A stretch of 14,723 nt of DNA from Clostridia bacterium. GTDB lineage: Bacteria > Bacillota > Clostridia > Oscillospirales > CAG-272. Below are positions 1-5,326 of this stretch, in pieces; the stretch's first letter is position 1; every line of letters starts with the position of its first letter. The DNA lies in contig JAFQUL010000030.1 of the NCBI GenBank assembly GCA_017408535.1, positions 1-14,723 of the forward strand. Reading direction: 5' to 3'. The position numbers and the translations under genes are program-made. The notes under the pieces were generated by a model. The model was given only the letters and a program-made list of their open reading frames with translations, was not told where the DNA came from and made no database searches.

Positions 1-113
1 CAGACCAACCATTTAGGCGCCTTTCTGAGCACAAAACGCAACAGTATTACAGCAAGGATAATAAAGCTACCTGTTGCGCTCATATCAAGCAAGTGGAAAA
101 ATACATTTTCCAT
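1..113 (-). CDS. BlaR1/MecR1-like M56 antirepressor metalloprotease, N-terminal fragment
   Basis: Partial gene: 37 codons from an ATG at 113, cut by the left window edge. The start lies 5 nt after the stop of the BlaI-type repressor gene, so the two are co-transcribed and probably translationally coupled. The visible residues (MENVFFHLLDMSATGSF, then a hydrophobic IILAVILLRFVL helix and RKAPKW) match the usual start of BlaR1/MecR1 family membrane proteins, where a first transmembrane helix is followed by a basic K-A-P-K-W segment. In known members the M56 zinc-protease domain lies between later membrane helices, and a signal leads to cleavage of the BlaI repressor; none of that part is in the window. 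Whether a beta-lactam sensor domain exists cannot be judged. The family call rests on the N-terminus plus the BlaI neighbour. Confidence 0.75.
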   Translation of the reverse strand, partial: MENVFFHLLDMSATGSFIILAVILLRFVLRKAPKWLV

Positions 114-118
114 AGATA

Positions 119-481
119 TCAGTCCTTTTTATGTGACTCTATAAGCTTCATGATCTCGGCTATGTCTTTTTCCGAGAGAGATTTTCTTTCAGTAAAGGCC
201 GCAATAAATTCCGGCAACGATCCGTCAAAGGTGTCATTTACAAATTTTTCGCTCCGCATCGCATAGAAATCTTTTTTTGAAATAAGAGAGGTAACCGCAC
301 CGTCACAGTTCCGGAATATTCCCTTTTCACAGAGACGTCTGAGAACTGTATACGTTGTAGGCTTTTTCCACTGAAGCTTCTCGGCGCACAGTTTAACAAG
401 TTCTCCTGACGATATAGGTTCATTCTCCCAAATAAGATCAGCAAAGTGTGATTCAACCACACCGATACTAAGATCTACCAT
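119..481 (-). CDS. BlaI/MecI/CopY family transcriptional repressor
   Basis: A 120-residue winged-helix repressor, the usual size for BlaI/MecI. I chose the ATG at 481 because GGAGG lies 5 nt upstream; an in-frame TTG at 493 would place the Shine-Dalgarno inside the coding region. The N-terminal half carries the winged-helix DNA-binding domain, with the recognition-helix signature KPTTYTVLRRLCEKGIF at about residues 39-55. The C-terminal tail (SLPEFIAAF, then a charged helix) is the dimerisation part typical of the family. Family members repress their own operon and are inactivated by proteolysis through the co-encoded BlaR1-like protein, whose gene follows directly. The promoter at 545-573 is overlapped by inverted repeats that fit autoregulation. 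No beta-lactamase or penicillin-binding protein is visible beside it, so the regulated target may be only this operon or lie elsewhere. Confidence 0.9.
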   Translation of the reverse strand: MVDLSIGVVESHFADLIWENEPISSGELVKLCAEKLQWKKPTTYTVLRRLCEKGIFRNCDGAVTSLISKKDFYAMRSEKFVNDTFDGSLPEFIAAFTERKSLSEKDIAEIMKLIESHKKD

Positions 482-517
482 TATGACCTCCAAGTAGTTA
501 CGGTTTGTTAAGTAAGT

Positions 518-562
518 GTTTTACGTATTGTAAACTTTAACTTTAGTTTAACATTTGTAAAC
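518..562. promoter_or_regulatory. Probable BlaI-type operators (two inverted repeats)
   Basis: Two short inverted repeats sit on the promoter. The first, 546-562, has arms GTTTA/TAAAC around ACATTTG and contains the TTACAAATGT-type core seen in BlaI/MecI operators; it covers the -10 and part of the spacer. The second, 518-535, GTTT.AC...GT.AAAC, lies just downstream of the -10. A further TAAACT/AGTTTA pair (531-536, 545-550) bridges them. Binding here would block transcription. The operator function is inferred from symmetry, position and the encoded repressor. Confidence 0.6.
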
Positions 563-573
563 CTATTTGTCAA
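545..573 (-). promoter_or_regulatory. Promoter of the blaI-type operon
   Basis: Read on the minus strand: TTGACA (573-568), 17-bp spacer, TAAACT (550-545). This is a strong sigma-A-type match placed 64 nt before the ATG of the repressor. Confidence 0.75.
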
Positions 574-587
574 TGGCTTTTCTGAAT

Positions 588-625
588 TTTTATGGGGTGC
601 TCGCTTAAAGCGGCACCCCATAAAA
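588..625. terminator. Perfect 13-bp hairpin after cotJC (probable terminator)
   Basis: Arms 588-600 and 613-625 (TTTTATGGGGTGC and its exact complement) enclose a 12-nt loop that can itself pair CGC/GCG. It lies between the cotJC stop and the promoter of the repressor gene. Neither strand has a proper U-tract after the stem, because the A/T ends are part of the stem, so it is an atypical intrinsic terminator or an mRNA 3'-end stabiliser. Confidence 0.5.
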
Positions 626-630
626 TAAAT

Positions 631-1248
631 TTATTTAATATTTCTCTTTGTTGCCCTGTCAAAGGAAGGGTTGGTCATATAGAAGTTCTTAGGATTAAGA
701 TTTTCCTGTGCCTCTCTTATGGCATCACCGAATCTCTGATAGTGAACGATCTCTCTTTCGCGGAGAAATTTTATAGGATCTCTTACATCGGGATCGTCAA
801 CAAGGCGGAGAATATTATCGTAGGTGGTCCTTGCCTTTTGCTCTGCCGCAAGGTCTTCGTTTAAGTCAGTGAGAAGATCTCCCTTAACACCTACATATTT
901 CATATCAAAAGGCACTCCTGATGCAGCTACCGGATATACTCCTGCGGTATGATCCACAAAGTAAGTGGCAAAGGGAGTTCCGGCTATCTGGTCGGGAGTA
1001 AGGTCGCGCGTAAGCTGATGAAGAATTGCCGCTACTATCTCAAGGTGGGCAAGCTCTTCAGTACCGACGTCGGTAAGTATTCCGCTTATTTTTGCGTTGG
1101 GACAGGAGTATCTCTGATGGAGATATCTCATAGACGCACCGAGCTCTCCGTCAGGTCCGCCAAGCTGGGAAATTACTATATTGGCTATTTGCGAATTGGG
1201 GTGTTTGATCTTAACGGGGTATTCAAGTTTCTTTTCATAGATCCACAT
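631..1248 (-). CDS. cotJC: Spore coat protein CotJC (manganese-catalase family)
   Basis: A 205-residue ferritin-like four-helix protein. The start MWIYEKKLEYPVKI is the characteristic CotJC N-terminus, so I place the start at the ATG at 1248 rather than at an in-frame GTG at 1272 that overlaps the cotJB stop; AGGAAAGGA lies upstream. The positions that bind the dimanganese centre in Mn-catalases appear kept: E35 (in DGELGAS), E65 and H68 (in EELAHLE), E136, and H169 (in REREIVHYQRF). In Bacillus, CotJC is an inner-coat or coat-associated protein made in the mother cell together with CotJA and CotJB; catalase activity is possible but not proven for every member. It is the last gene of the cotJABC operon. 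The C-terminal tail after about residue 180 is Asn/Lys-rich and variable. Confidence 0.95.
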   Translation of the reverse strand: MWIYEKKLEYPVKIKHPNSQIANIVISQLGGPDGELGASMRYLHQRYSCPNAKISGILTDVGTEELAHLEIVAAILHQLTRDLTPDQIAGTPFATYFVDHTAGVYPVAASGVPFDMKYVGVKGDLLTDLNEDLAAEQKARTTYDNILRLVDDPDVRDPIKFLREREIVHYQRFGDAIREAQENLNPKNFYMTNPSFDRATKRNIK

Positions 1249-1268
1249 GCTGTATGTCCGTCCTTTCC

Positions 1269-1598
1269 TCACATATTAGCTTCAAGTTCCCAGGGCCAGG
1301 GACCGTCTGTCCACTTCCACACAGATGTGGATATGTTGTTTTTGGCCGTTATGGGATAACCGCTCTGCTCAAGGAGCTCTTCTACCTTTTTCTTTTCGGT
1401 AAGAAGCTTATGGTAGTGTTCGAGCGCCTCTGATGAGCAAGGATAGGCATCAAGATACAGAATTGTATCAATGAGAGAAAAATCTAAAAGCTGAAGCTCA
1501 CGGATAAGCTTTTTTGCTTCCTTATCGGTAATGTGCCTGCCGGAACATCTTCTCATACTCTGCAGGTCACGTCTGTCCGCTCTACCGGGATTAATCAC
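1269..1598 (-). CDS. cotJB: Spore coat protein CotJB
   Basis: The product is 109 residues from a GTG at 1598. I chose this start because AAAGGGGG lies 8 nt upstream; it overlaps the end of cotJA by 8 nt, indicating translational coupling. No ATG with a ribosome binding site fits better. The CotJB domain spans about residues 24-106: LIRELQLLDFSLIDTILYLD is the amphipathic helix, and the Trp-rich end WKWTDGPWPWELE is diagnostic of the family. CotJB is a small coat-associated protein that in Bacillus acts with CotJA and CotJC. The stop is followed 20 nt later by the cotJC ATG. The N-terminal 20 residues before the conserved domain are basic and not conserved in the family as I know it. Confidence 0.9.
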   Translation of the reverse strand: MINPGRADRRDLQSMRRCSGRHITDKEAKKLIRELQLLDFSLIDTILYLDAYPCSSEALEHYHKLLTEKKKVEELLEQSGYPITAKNNISTSVWKWTDGPWPWELEANM

Positions 1599-1902
1599 GT
1601 AAGCAACCCCCTTTGGTAACACTTGCCCCCATAAACGGAAGATTCAATTCTGAAAAAAGAGTGCCCTCGGTAAGTGCGGTCTCCATATCATATAAATTTC
1701 TGAATTTCTGCACGGGCGCATACATTGATGCAAGGGGATAACCTTCAATACCAAAGGTTTTGCTCGGTACACATCCTGCAATATTATCTGTGTTTCCGCA
1801 GCATCCGTTATTTGACACGTACCCTTTATTGTCGGCCGTGTGCAAAAGCCGTTCACCGGCATTTGCTTCACGCTGTCTCATACTGTTTTCTTCAGTGTAC
1901 AT
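1591..1902 (-). CDS. cotJA: Spore coat-associated protein CotJA
   Basis: The product is 103 residues from an ATG at 1902, with AAAGG 8-9 nt upstream. The CotJA core lies at about residues 55-90 (YPLASMYAPVQKFRNLY, then ALTEGTLFSELNLPF), including the conserved Y-x-P-x-Q and GTLF-x-L motifs. The roughly 50-residue N-terminal extension is polar, rich in Asn and Gly, with a Cys-Cys pair and a further Cys (residues 34-44). Such extensions vary between coat proteins and could allow disulfide cross-linking, which is inference. It is the first gene of the cotJABC operon, normally transcribed in the mother cell during sporulation; I could not identify a convincing sigma-E promoter upstream. Bacillus CotJA is of similar or shorter length. 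Confidence 0.9.
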   Translation of the reverse strand: MYTEENSMRQREANAGERLLHTADNKGYVSNNGCCGNTDNIAGCVPSKTFGIEGYPLASMYAPVQKFRNLYDMETALTEGTLFSELNLPFMGASVTKGGCLRD

Positions 1903-1925
1903 GATACTAACCTTTCTTTATCATT

Positions 1926-1944
1926 TGAAGAGTTTCTCTCTTCA
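1926..1944. repeat. Perfect 7-bp inverted repeat in the cotJ leader
   Basis: TGAAGAG (1926-1932) and CTCTTCA (1938-1944) are exact complements around a 5-nt loop, about 25 nt upstream of the cotJA start and just before its ribosome binding site. It could be a 5'-mRNA stabilising hairpin or a regulator site; no function is known to me. Confidence 0.5.
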
Positions 1945-2002
1945 TCTATATGTTATGCCAAAGATAAAAGAAAAGGCACAGCTACTCAGGGAGAGAGCTT
2001 CC

Positions 2003-2056
2003 AAAAAAACAAAAAGACGGAGCTGAAGCAATCTGTAATTGCTTCGGCTTCCGTCT
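2003..2056 (-). terminator. Intrinsic terminator of the Gfo/Idh/MocA gene
   Basis: On the minus strand, an 18-19 bp stem (arms within 2038-2056 and 2015-2033, with two mismatches around GCCGAAG/CTTCAGC) ends in AGACGG..CCGTCT. A T-rich tract follows (complement of 2003-2014, TTTTTGTTTTTTT type). It lies 30 nt after the stop codon. It is a strong canonical terminator that also insulates cotJ. Confidence 0.9.
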
Positions 2057-2085
2057 AAATTGTATATATTTATTTTATTTCGAAA

Positions 2086-3036
2086 TTATTTGTATGCCTC
2101 AACCATCATGTGAGTGAGTCTCTTAGCTTCCTCAATGCCGCAACCGGGAAGAATGTTACCGGTAAGGAACTGCTTGAGAGGAGAAGGCTGAGCCTTGGAC
2201 TTATCGAGAGGAATCTCAACAGCCTGCTTATCGGTGTCGAGAGTGCGCTTAACGATAGAATCACCGGTCCAGATAAGAGTACCCTTCTCGCCGCCGATCT
2301 CAAGAATGCCGGGATAGCACATAGAAACGAAACCGGTCTCGTTAACTGCAATACAACCGTTCTTGTAGGACATAACAGTTACTGCGTTATCCTCAACACG
2401 GTCGGTGTTGATAGCGTTAGCGTCCTCGTTAAGGCAAGCATTGGTAAATGCGGACTTATATGTATCGGGAGCCCCGCAGAACCAGTCGGTAAGATACATA
2501 CCGTGTGCACCAAGGTCGATCATAGCACCGCCGCCGCACTCCTTAGCATTGTAGAAGTGCTTGGGAAGCCAGTTTGCACTACTACCGGAATGACAGTTGC
2601 GGAAACGGAAGTAGTTGATGGTGCCGATCTCGCCGGAATCAACGATCTCTTTAAGCATAATGGGGCCGGGGCCGTACTTCCAAACAAGGGAAATAACGAA
2701 ATTAACGTTGTTTTTCTTAACAGCTTCTGCAATTCTCTCACTGTCTTCATCGGAGAGAGCAAGAACCTTCTCGGTGAAGATATGCTTGCCGGCTTCAGCG
2801 ATTCTAACCATATGGTCAGCGTGAGCATCGGTAGCAGAACAAACTATAACAGCCTCTGCATCGGATGCAAGGAGATCTTCAAAGGTATCAAATGCGGGGA
2901 TCTCGTGATTCTCGGCAAACTTAGCTTTTCTCTCGCTGTCAGCTTCCCAAACGCCGATAACCTCGGACAGTTCCTTAGCGGTCTTTGCATATCCGCCGGC
3001 ATGTACGTGCCATACACCACAAATTGCAACCTTCAT
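2086..3036 (-). CDS. Gfo/Idh/MocA family NAD(P)-dependent oxidoreductase
   Basis: The product is 316 residues from an ATG at 3036 (AGGTG 7 nt upstream); an upstream in-frame extension to 3078 has no ribosome binding site. The N-terminal Rossmann fold begins MKVAICGVWHVHAGGY, where the usual GxGxxG is altered to GVWHVH. An acidic cofactor-contacting segment follows (E31 in WEADSERK). The EKP motif of the family is EKV (residues 89-91), keeping the Lys. The C-terminal alpha/beta domain has GGGAMIDLGAHGMYL (168-182), holding the D174/H178 pair of the sugar-dehydrogenase active site. Family members oxidise or reduce sugars, inositols or other polyols; the substrate cannot be told. It is a single-gene unit with its own promoter and terminator, divergent from the fucO-like gene, which may hint at a shared sugar/aldehyde pathway. 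Confidence 0.88.
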   Translation of the reverse strand: MKVAICGVWHVHAGGYAKTAKELSEVIGVWEADSERKAKFAENHEIPAFDTFEDLLASDAEAVIVCSATDAHADHMVRIAEAGKHIFTEKVLALSDEDSERIAEAVKKNNVNFVISLVWKYGPGPIMLKEIVDSGEIGTINYFRFRNCHSGSSANWLPKHFYNAKECGGGAMIDLGAHGMYLTDWFCGAPDTYKSAFTNACLNEDANAINTDRVEDNAVTVMSYKNGCIAVNETGFVSMCYPGILEIGGEKGTLIWTGDSIVKRTLDTDKQAVEIPLDKSKAQPSPLKQFLTGNILPGCGIEEAKRLTHMMVEAYK

Positions 3037-3092
3037 AATAAAACACCTGCTTTCTTTTATCGGGGCATTATGCCTCATTTGTAAGATAATTA

Positions 3093-3121
3093 ATTATAAC
3101 AAAATTACATTTTTTTGTCAA
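3093..3121 (-). promoter_or_regulatory. Promoter of the Gfo/Idh/MocA oxidoreductase gene
   Basis: On the minus strand, TTGACA (3121-3116), exactly 17 bp, TATAAT (3098-3093). Both hexamers are perfect consensus. The -35 lies inside one arm of a 10-bp inverted repeat (3116-3125 / 3170-3179), which suggests regulation of an otherwise very strong promoter. Confidence 0.85.
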
Positions 3122-3179
3122 GTAAAGTACTGTAATGAATAGCTATATTTATACACCATAGATTCACAGTTACTTGACA
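3116..3179. repeat. 10-bp inverted repeat in the divergent promoter region
   Basis: TGTCAAGTAA (3116-3125) and its exact complement TTACTTGACA (3170-3179) are separated by 44 bp between the two divergent genes. The left arm contains the -35 of the minus-strand promoter. The right arm lies about 20 bp upstream of the -35 of the plus-strand promoter. Paired operator sites are possible. Confidence 0.6.
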
Positions 3180-3198
3180 CAGCTATCATAGTTAACAC

Positions 3199-3227
3199 TT
3201 GATTTTTACACAAATAAATGTTATACT
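3199..3227 (+). promoter_or_regulatory. Promoter of the fucO-like gene
   Basis: TTGATT (3199-3204), 17-bp spacer, TATACT (3222-3227), 30 nt before the ATG. Good sigma-A match. Confidence 0.75.
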
Positions 3228-3257
3228 GAAAAAAATACGATCAAGGAGTTTTAAGTT

Positions 3258-4406
3258 ATGTACAATCGCTTTGTCCTCAACGAAACATCCTATCACGGTT
3301 ACGGCGCTGTTGCCGCCATCGCAGAGGAAATAACCGCCCGCGGATTCAAGAAGGTTTTTCTCTGTTCAGACCCCGATCTTATCAAGTTCGGTGTAACTAA
3401 AAAGGTTACCGACGTGCTTGACAGTGCGTCTGTTTCCTACACTGTTTATTCAAATATTAAACCTAACCCCACTGTTGAAAACGTGCAGTGCGGCGTTGCC
3501 GCTTTTAAGGAATCGGCTGCCGACTGTATAGTTGCGGTAGGTGGCGGCTCTTCAATGGATACTGCAAAGGCTATCGGCATTATAATTGCAAATCCCGAGT
3601 TTGAGGACGTTGTCAGCCTTGAGGGTGTTGCTCCCACCAAAAACAAGTGCGTTCCCATAATCGCTGTTCCCACTACTGCAGGTACTGCAGCTGAGGTTAC
3701 CATCAATTACGTTATCACAGACGAGAAGAATAACCGCAAGATGGTTTGTGTTGACGTTCACGATATTCCTGTTGTTGCTGTTGTTGATCCTGCTATGATG
3801 GAGACTATGCCGAAGGGTCTCACCGCCGCTACAGGTATGGATGCCCTTACTCACGCAATCGAAGGTTATATCACAAAGGGTGCCTGGGAGCTTTCCGATA
3901 TGTTCCACATTAAGGCAATAGAGATCATAGCAAAGACCCTGAGGGATGCCGTAGAAAACAAGCAGTCAGGCCGTGAGGGTATGGCACTCGGTCAGTACGT
4001 TGCAGGTATGGGCTTCTCTAACGTAGGTCTCGGTATCGTTCATTCAATGGCTCATCCGCTTGGAGCTCTGTATGACACTCCTCACGGTATCGCAAACGCT
4101 ATAATCCTCCCCACCGTTATGGAGTACAATGCACCTACTACCGGTGAGAAATACCGCGACATTGCACGTGCGATGGGTGTTGAAGGCACTGAGAGCATGT
4201 CACAGGACGAATACAGAAAAGCCGCTATCGATGCAGTAAAGAAGCTGTCCGCCGACGTGGGTATCCCCGCTACACTTAAGGATATCGTCAAGGAAGAAGA
4301 CATTGACTTCCTTTCCGAATCCGCATTTGCCGATGCCTGCCGTCCCGGTAACCCCCGTGACACAAGCAAGGAAGAGATCGCTGAGCTTTACAGATCTCTC
4401 CTTTGA
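3258..4406 (+). CDS. fucO: FucO-like iron-containing alcohol dehydrogenase (lactaldehyde reductase / 1,2-propanediol oxidoreductase)
   Basis: The product is 382 residues, the same length as E. coli FucO, from an ATG with AAGGAG 9 nt upstream. It is a group III Fe-dependent alcohol dehydrogenase that interconverts L-lactaldehyde and (S)-1,2-propanediol with NAD(H), used in anaerobic fucose and rhamnose breakdown. The NAD-binding loop GGGSSMD is at 95-101. The iron ligands are D195 and H199 (ATGMDALTHAIEGY), H262 and H276 (HSMAHPLGALYDTPHG), offset by one from the E. coli positions. Long stretches such as AVPTTAGTAAEVTINYVITD and MALGQYVAGMGFSNVGLG read nearly identical to FucO. No fucose or rhamnose genes adjoin it, so it may reduce lactaldehyde or another short aldehyde made elsewhere. 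A membrane-protein gene follows 39 bp later in the same unit. Confidence 0.93.
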   Translation: MYNRFVLNETSYHGYGAVAAIAEEITARGFKKVFLCSDPDLIKFGVTKKVTDVLDSASVSYTVYSNIKPNPTVENVQCGVAAFKESAADCIVAVGGGSSMDTAKAIGIIIANPEFEDVVSLEGVAPTKNKCVPIIAVPTTAGTAAEVTINYVITDEKNNRKMVCVDVHDIPVVAVVDPAMMETMPKGLTAATGMDALTHAIEGYITKGAWELSDMFHIKAIEIIAKTLRDAVENKQSGREGMALGQYVAGMGFSNVGLGIVHSMAHPLGALYDTPHGIANAIILPTVMEYNAPTTGEKYRDIARAMGVEGTESMSQDEYRKAAIDAVKKLSADVGIPATLKDIVKEEDIDFLSESAFADACRPGNPRDTSKEEIAELYRSLL

Positions 4407-4445
4407 TCTAAGCACTCTTTTATAATGACCCAAGCGAGGTACTAA

Positions 4446-5270
4446 ATGGATAACAACGAAAAGAAGATAAACGAAGCAGAAGAAGTAGAAGAGTCCAATC
4501 TTTCAAAGAGAATACGTTCTCTTGAGGGAGAGGAAGCTCCGGCAGAGGATATCTCCTCACTGTATGCCCCCAAGACCTTTAAGGATAAGCTGTCGAACTT
4601 CTGGTACCACTTCAAGATTCCTTTTCTTGTGGCCGGATTTTTGGCTATAGTGATCCTCTTCTGTGTAGTTCAGCTGTTTACCAAGGAAAATCCCGACCTT
4701 TACATTATGTATGCCGGTCCTGCGTCTCTCACTCCTCAGGGAATAAATCTTATCGAGGAATCCTTTGAGACCTTCGACTCAGACTATAATGATGACGGTA
4801 AGAGCATCGCTTCCCTGCTTGATCTGGTAGTGTATACCAATGAGCAGATAGAGGAGCTGAGAGCAGAATCTGTGGAAAAGGAAGAGCCTGTCGTTTTTAA
4901 CACACAGACTATCTACACCGCCCGTCAGCGCTTCAGTGCTGAGATATCCACCGGAGATACCGTTATCTGTCTGCTCGATCCCCATATGTATGAGTCGGTA
5001 TATGCAGCAGGCGGTTTTATGACTCTTGACGAGCTTTTTGGCGAGCTGCCTGAGGGAGTTGAAGCATACGATGACACCGCTATTCTTCTCTCCTCTACCG
5101 ATTTCGGAAAGAAGTTCGGCGGTGTAAACGAGCTGCCCTACGATACACTTATCTGTGTAAGAAGAGTATCCACTATGGGTGTCTTCAAGGGAATGGAAAA
5201 GGTCAAGGCCGCTCACGAGCATCACGTTAACGTCTTTAAGGACATTGTTTCCTATACCTCTGCTGAATAA
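4446..5270 (+). CDS. Predicted one-pass membrane protein of unknown function
   Basis: The product is 274 residues; the ATG has GAGG 6 nt upstream. I do not recognise the family. Visible layout: a highly charged, Glu-rich cytoplasmic N-terminus (1-50), a basic and aromatic juxtamembrane stretch (KDKLSNFWYHFKIPF), one transmembrane helix at about 58-78 (FLVAGFLAIVILFCVVQLF), then a roughly 195-residue outer domain. That domain is mixed alpha/beta with recurrent D/E-rich loops and lacks a Cys-based or catalytic signature. Orientation by the positive-inside rule is N-in, C-out. It lies 39 bp after the fucO-like stop with no terminator between, so the two are probably co-transcribed. A TATAAT at 4421 has no good -35. 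A shared role with the dehydrogenase is not evident; co-transcription may be incidental. Confidence 0.75.
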   Translation: MDNNEKKINEAEEVEESNLSKRIRSLEGEEAPAEDISSLYAPKTFKDKLSNFWYHFKIPFLVAGFLAIVILFCVVQLFTKENPDLYIMYAGPASLTPQGINLIEESFETFDSDYNDDGKSIASLLDLVVYTNEQIEELRAESVEKEEPVVFNTQTIYTARQRFSAEISTGDTVICLLDPHMYESVYAAGGFMTLDELFGELPEGVEAYDDTAILLSSTDFGKKFGGVNELPYDTLICVRRVSTMGVFKGMEKVKAAHEHHVNVFKDIVSYTSAE

Positions 5271-5280
5271 ATGACCATAA

Positions 5281-5320
5281 AAAAACGCCTTGCGGCACGT
5301 CAGCGCCGCAAGGCGTTTTT
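5281..5320. terminator. Bidirectional intrinsic terminator
   Basis: Arms 5281-5296 and 5305-5320 are perfectly complementary (A5 plus CGCCTTGCGGC), with an 8-nt loop. A-run and T-run flanks give a U-tract in both directions. It serves the plus-strand membrane-protein gene (stop 10 nt away) and the convergent minus-strand acyl-CoA synthetase fusion (stop 7 nt away). Confidence 0.95.
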
Positions 5321-5326
5321 TACTAT

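Noticed and set aside
1903..2002. A sigma-E-type promoter before cotJA
   Set aside because: CATA-containing segments near 1950-1965 resemble a -10, but no matching -35 at 14-15 bp was found; not reported as a feature.
2110..3084. Long plus-strand open frame (324 codons) opposite the oxidoreductase gene
   Set aside because: It mirrors the codons of a clear Gfo/Idh/MocA gene, has no ribosome binding site and no recognisable protein family; it is an antisense shadow.
3174..3202. TTGACA at 3174 as the -35 of the fucO-like gene
   Set aside because: No acceptable -10 lies 16-18 bp downstream; the TTGATT/TATACT pair at 3199-3227 is better placed.
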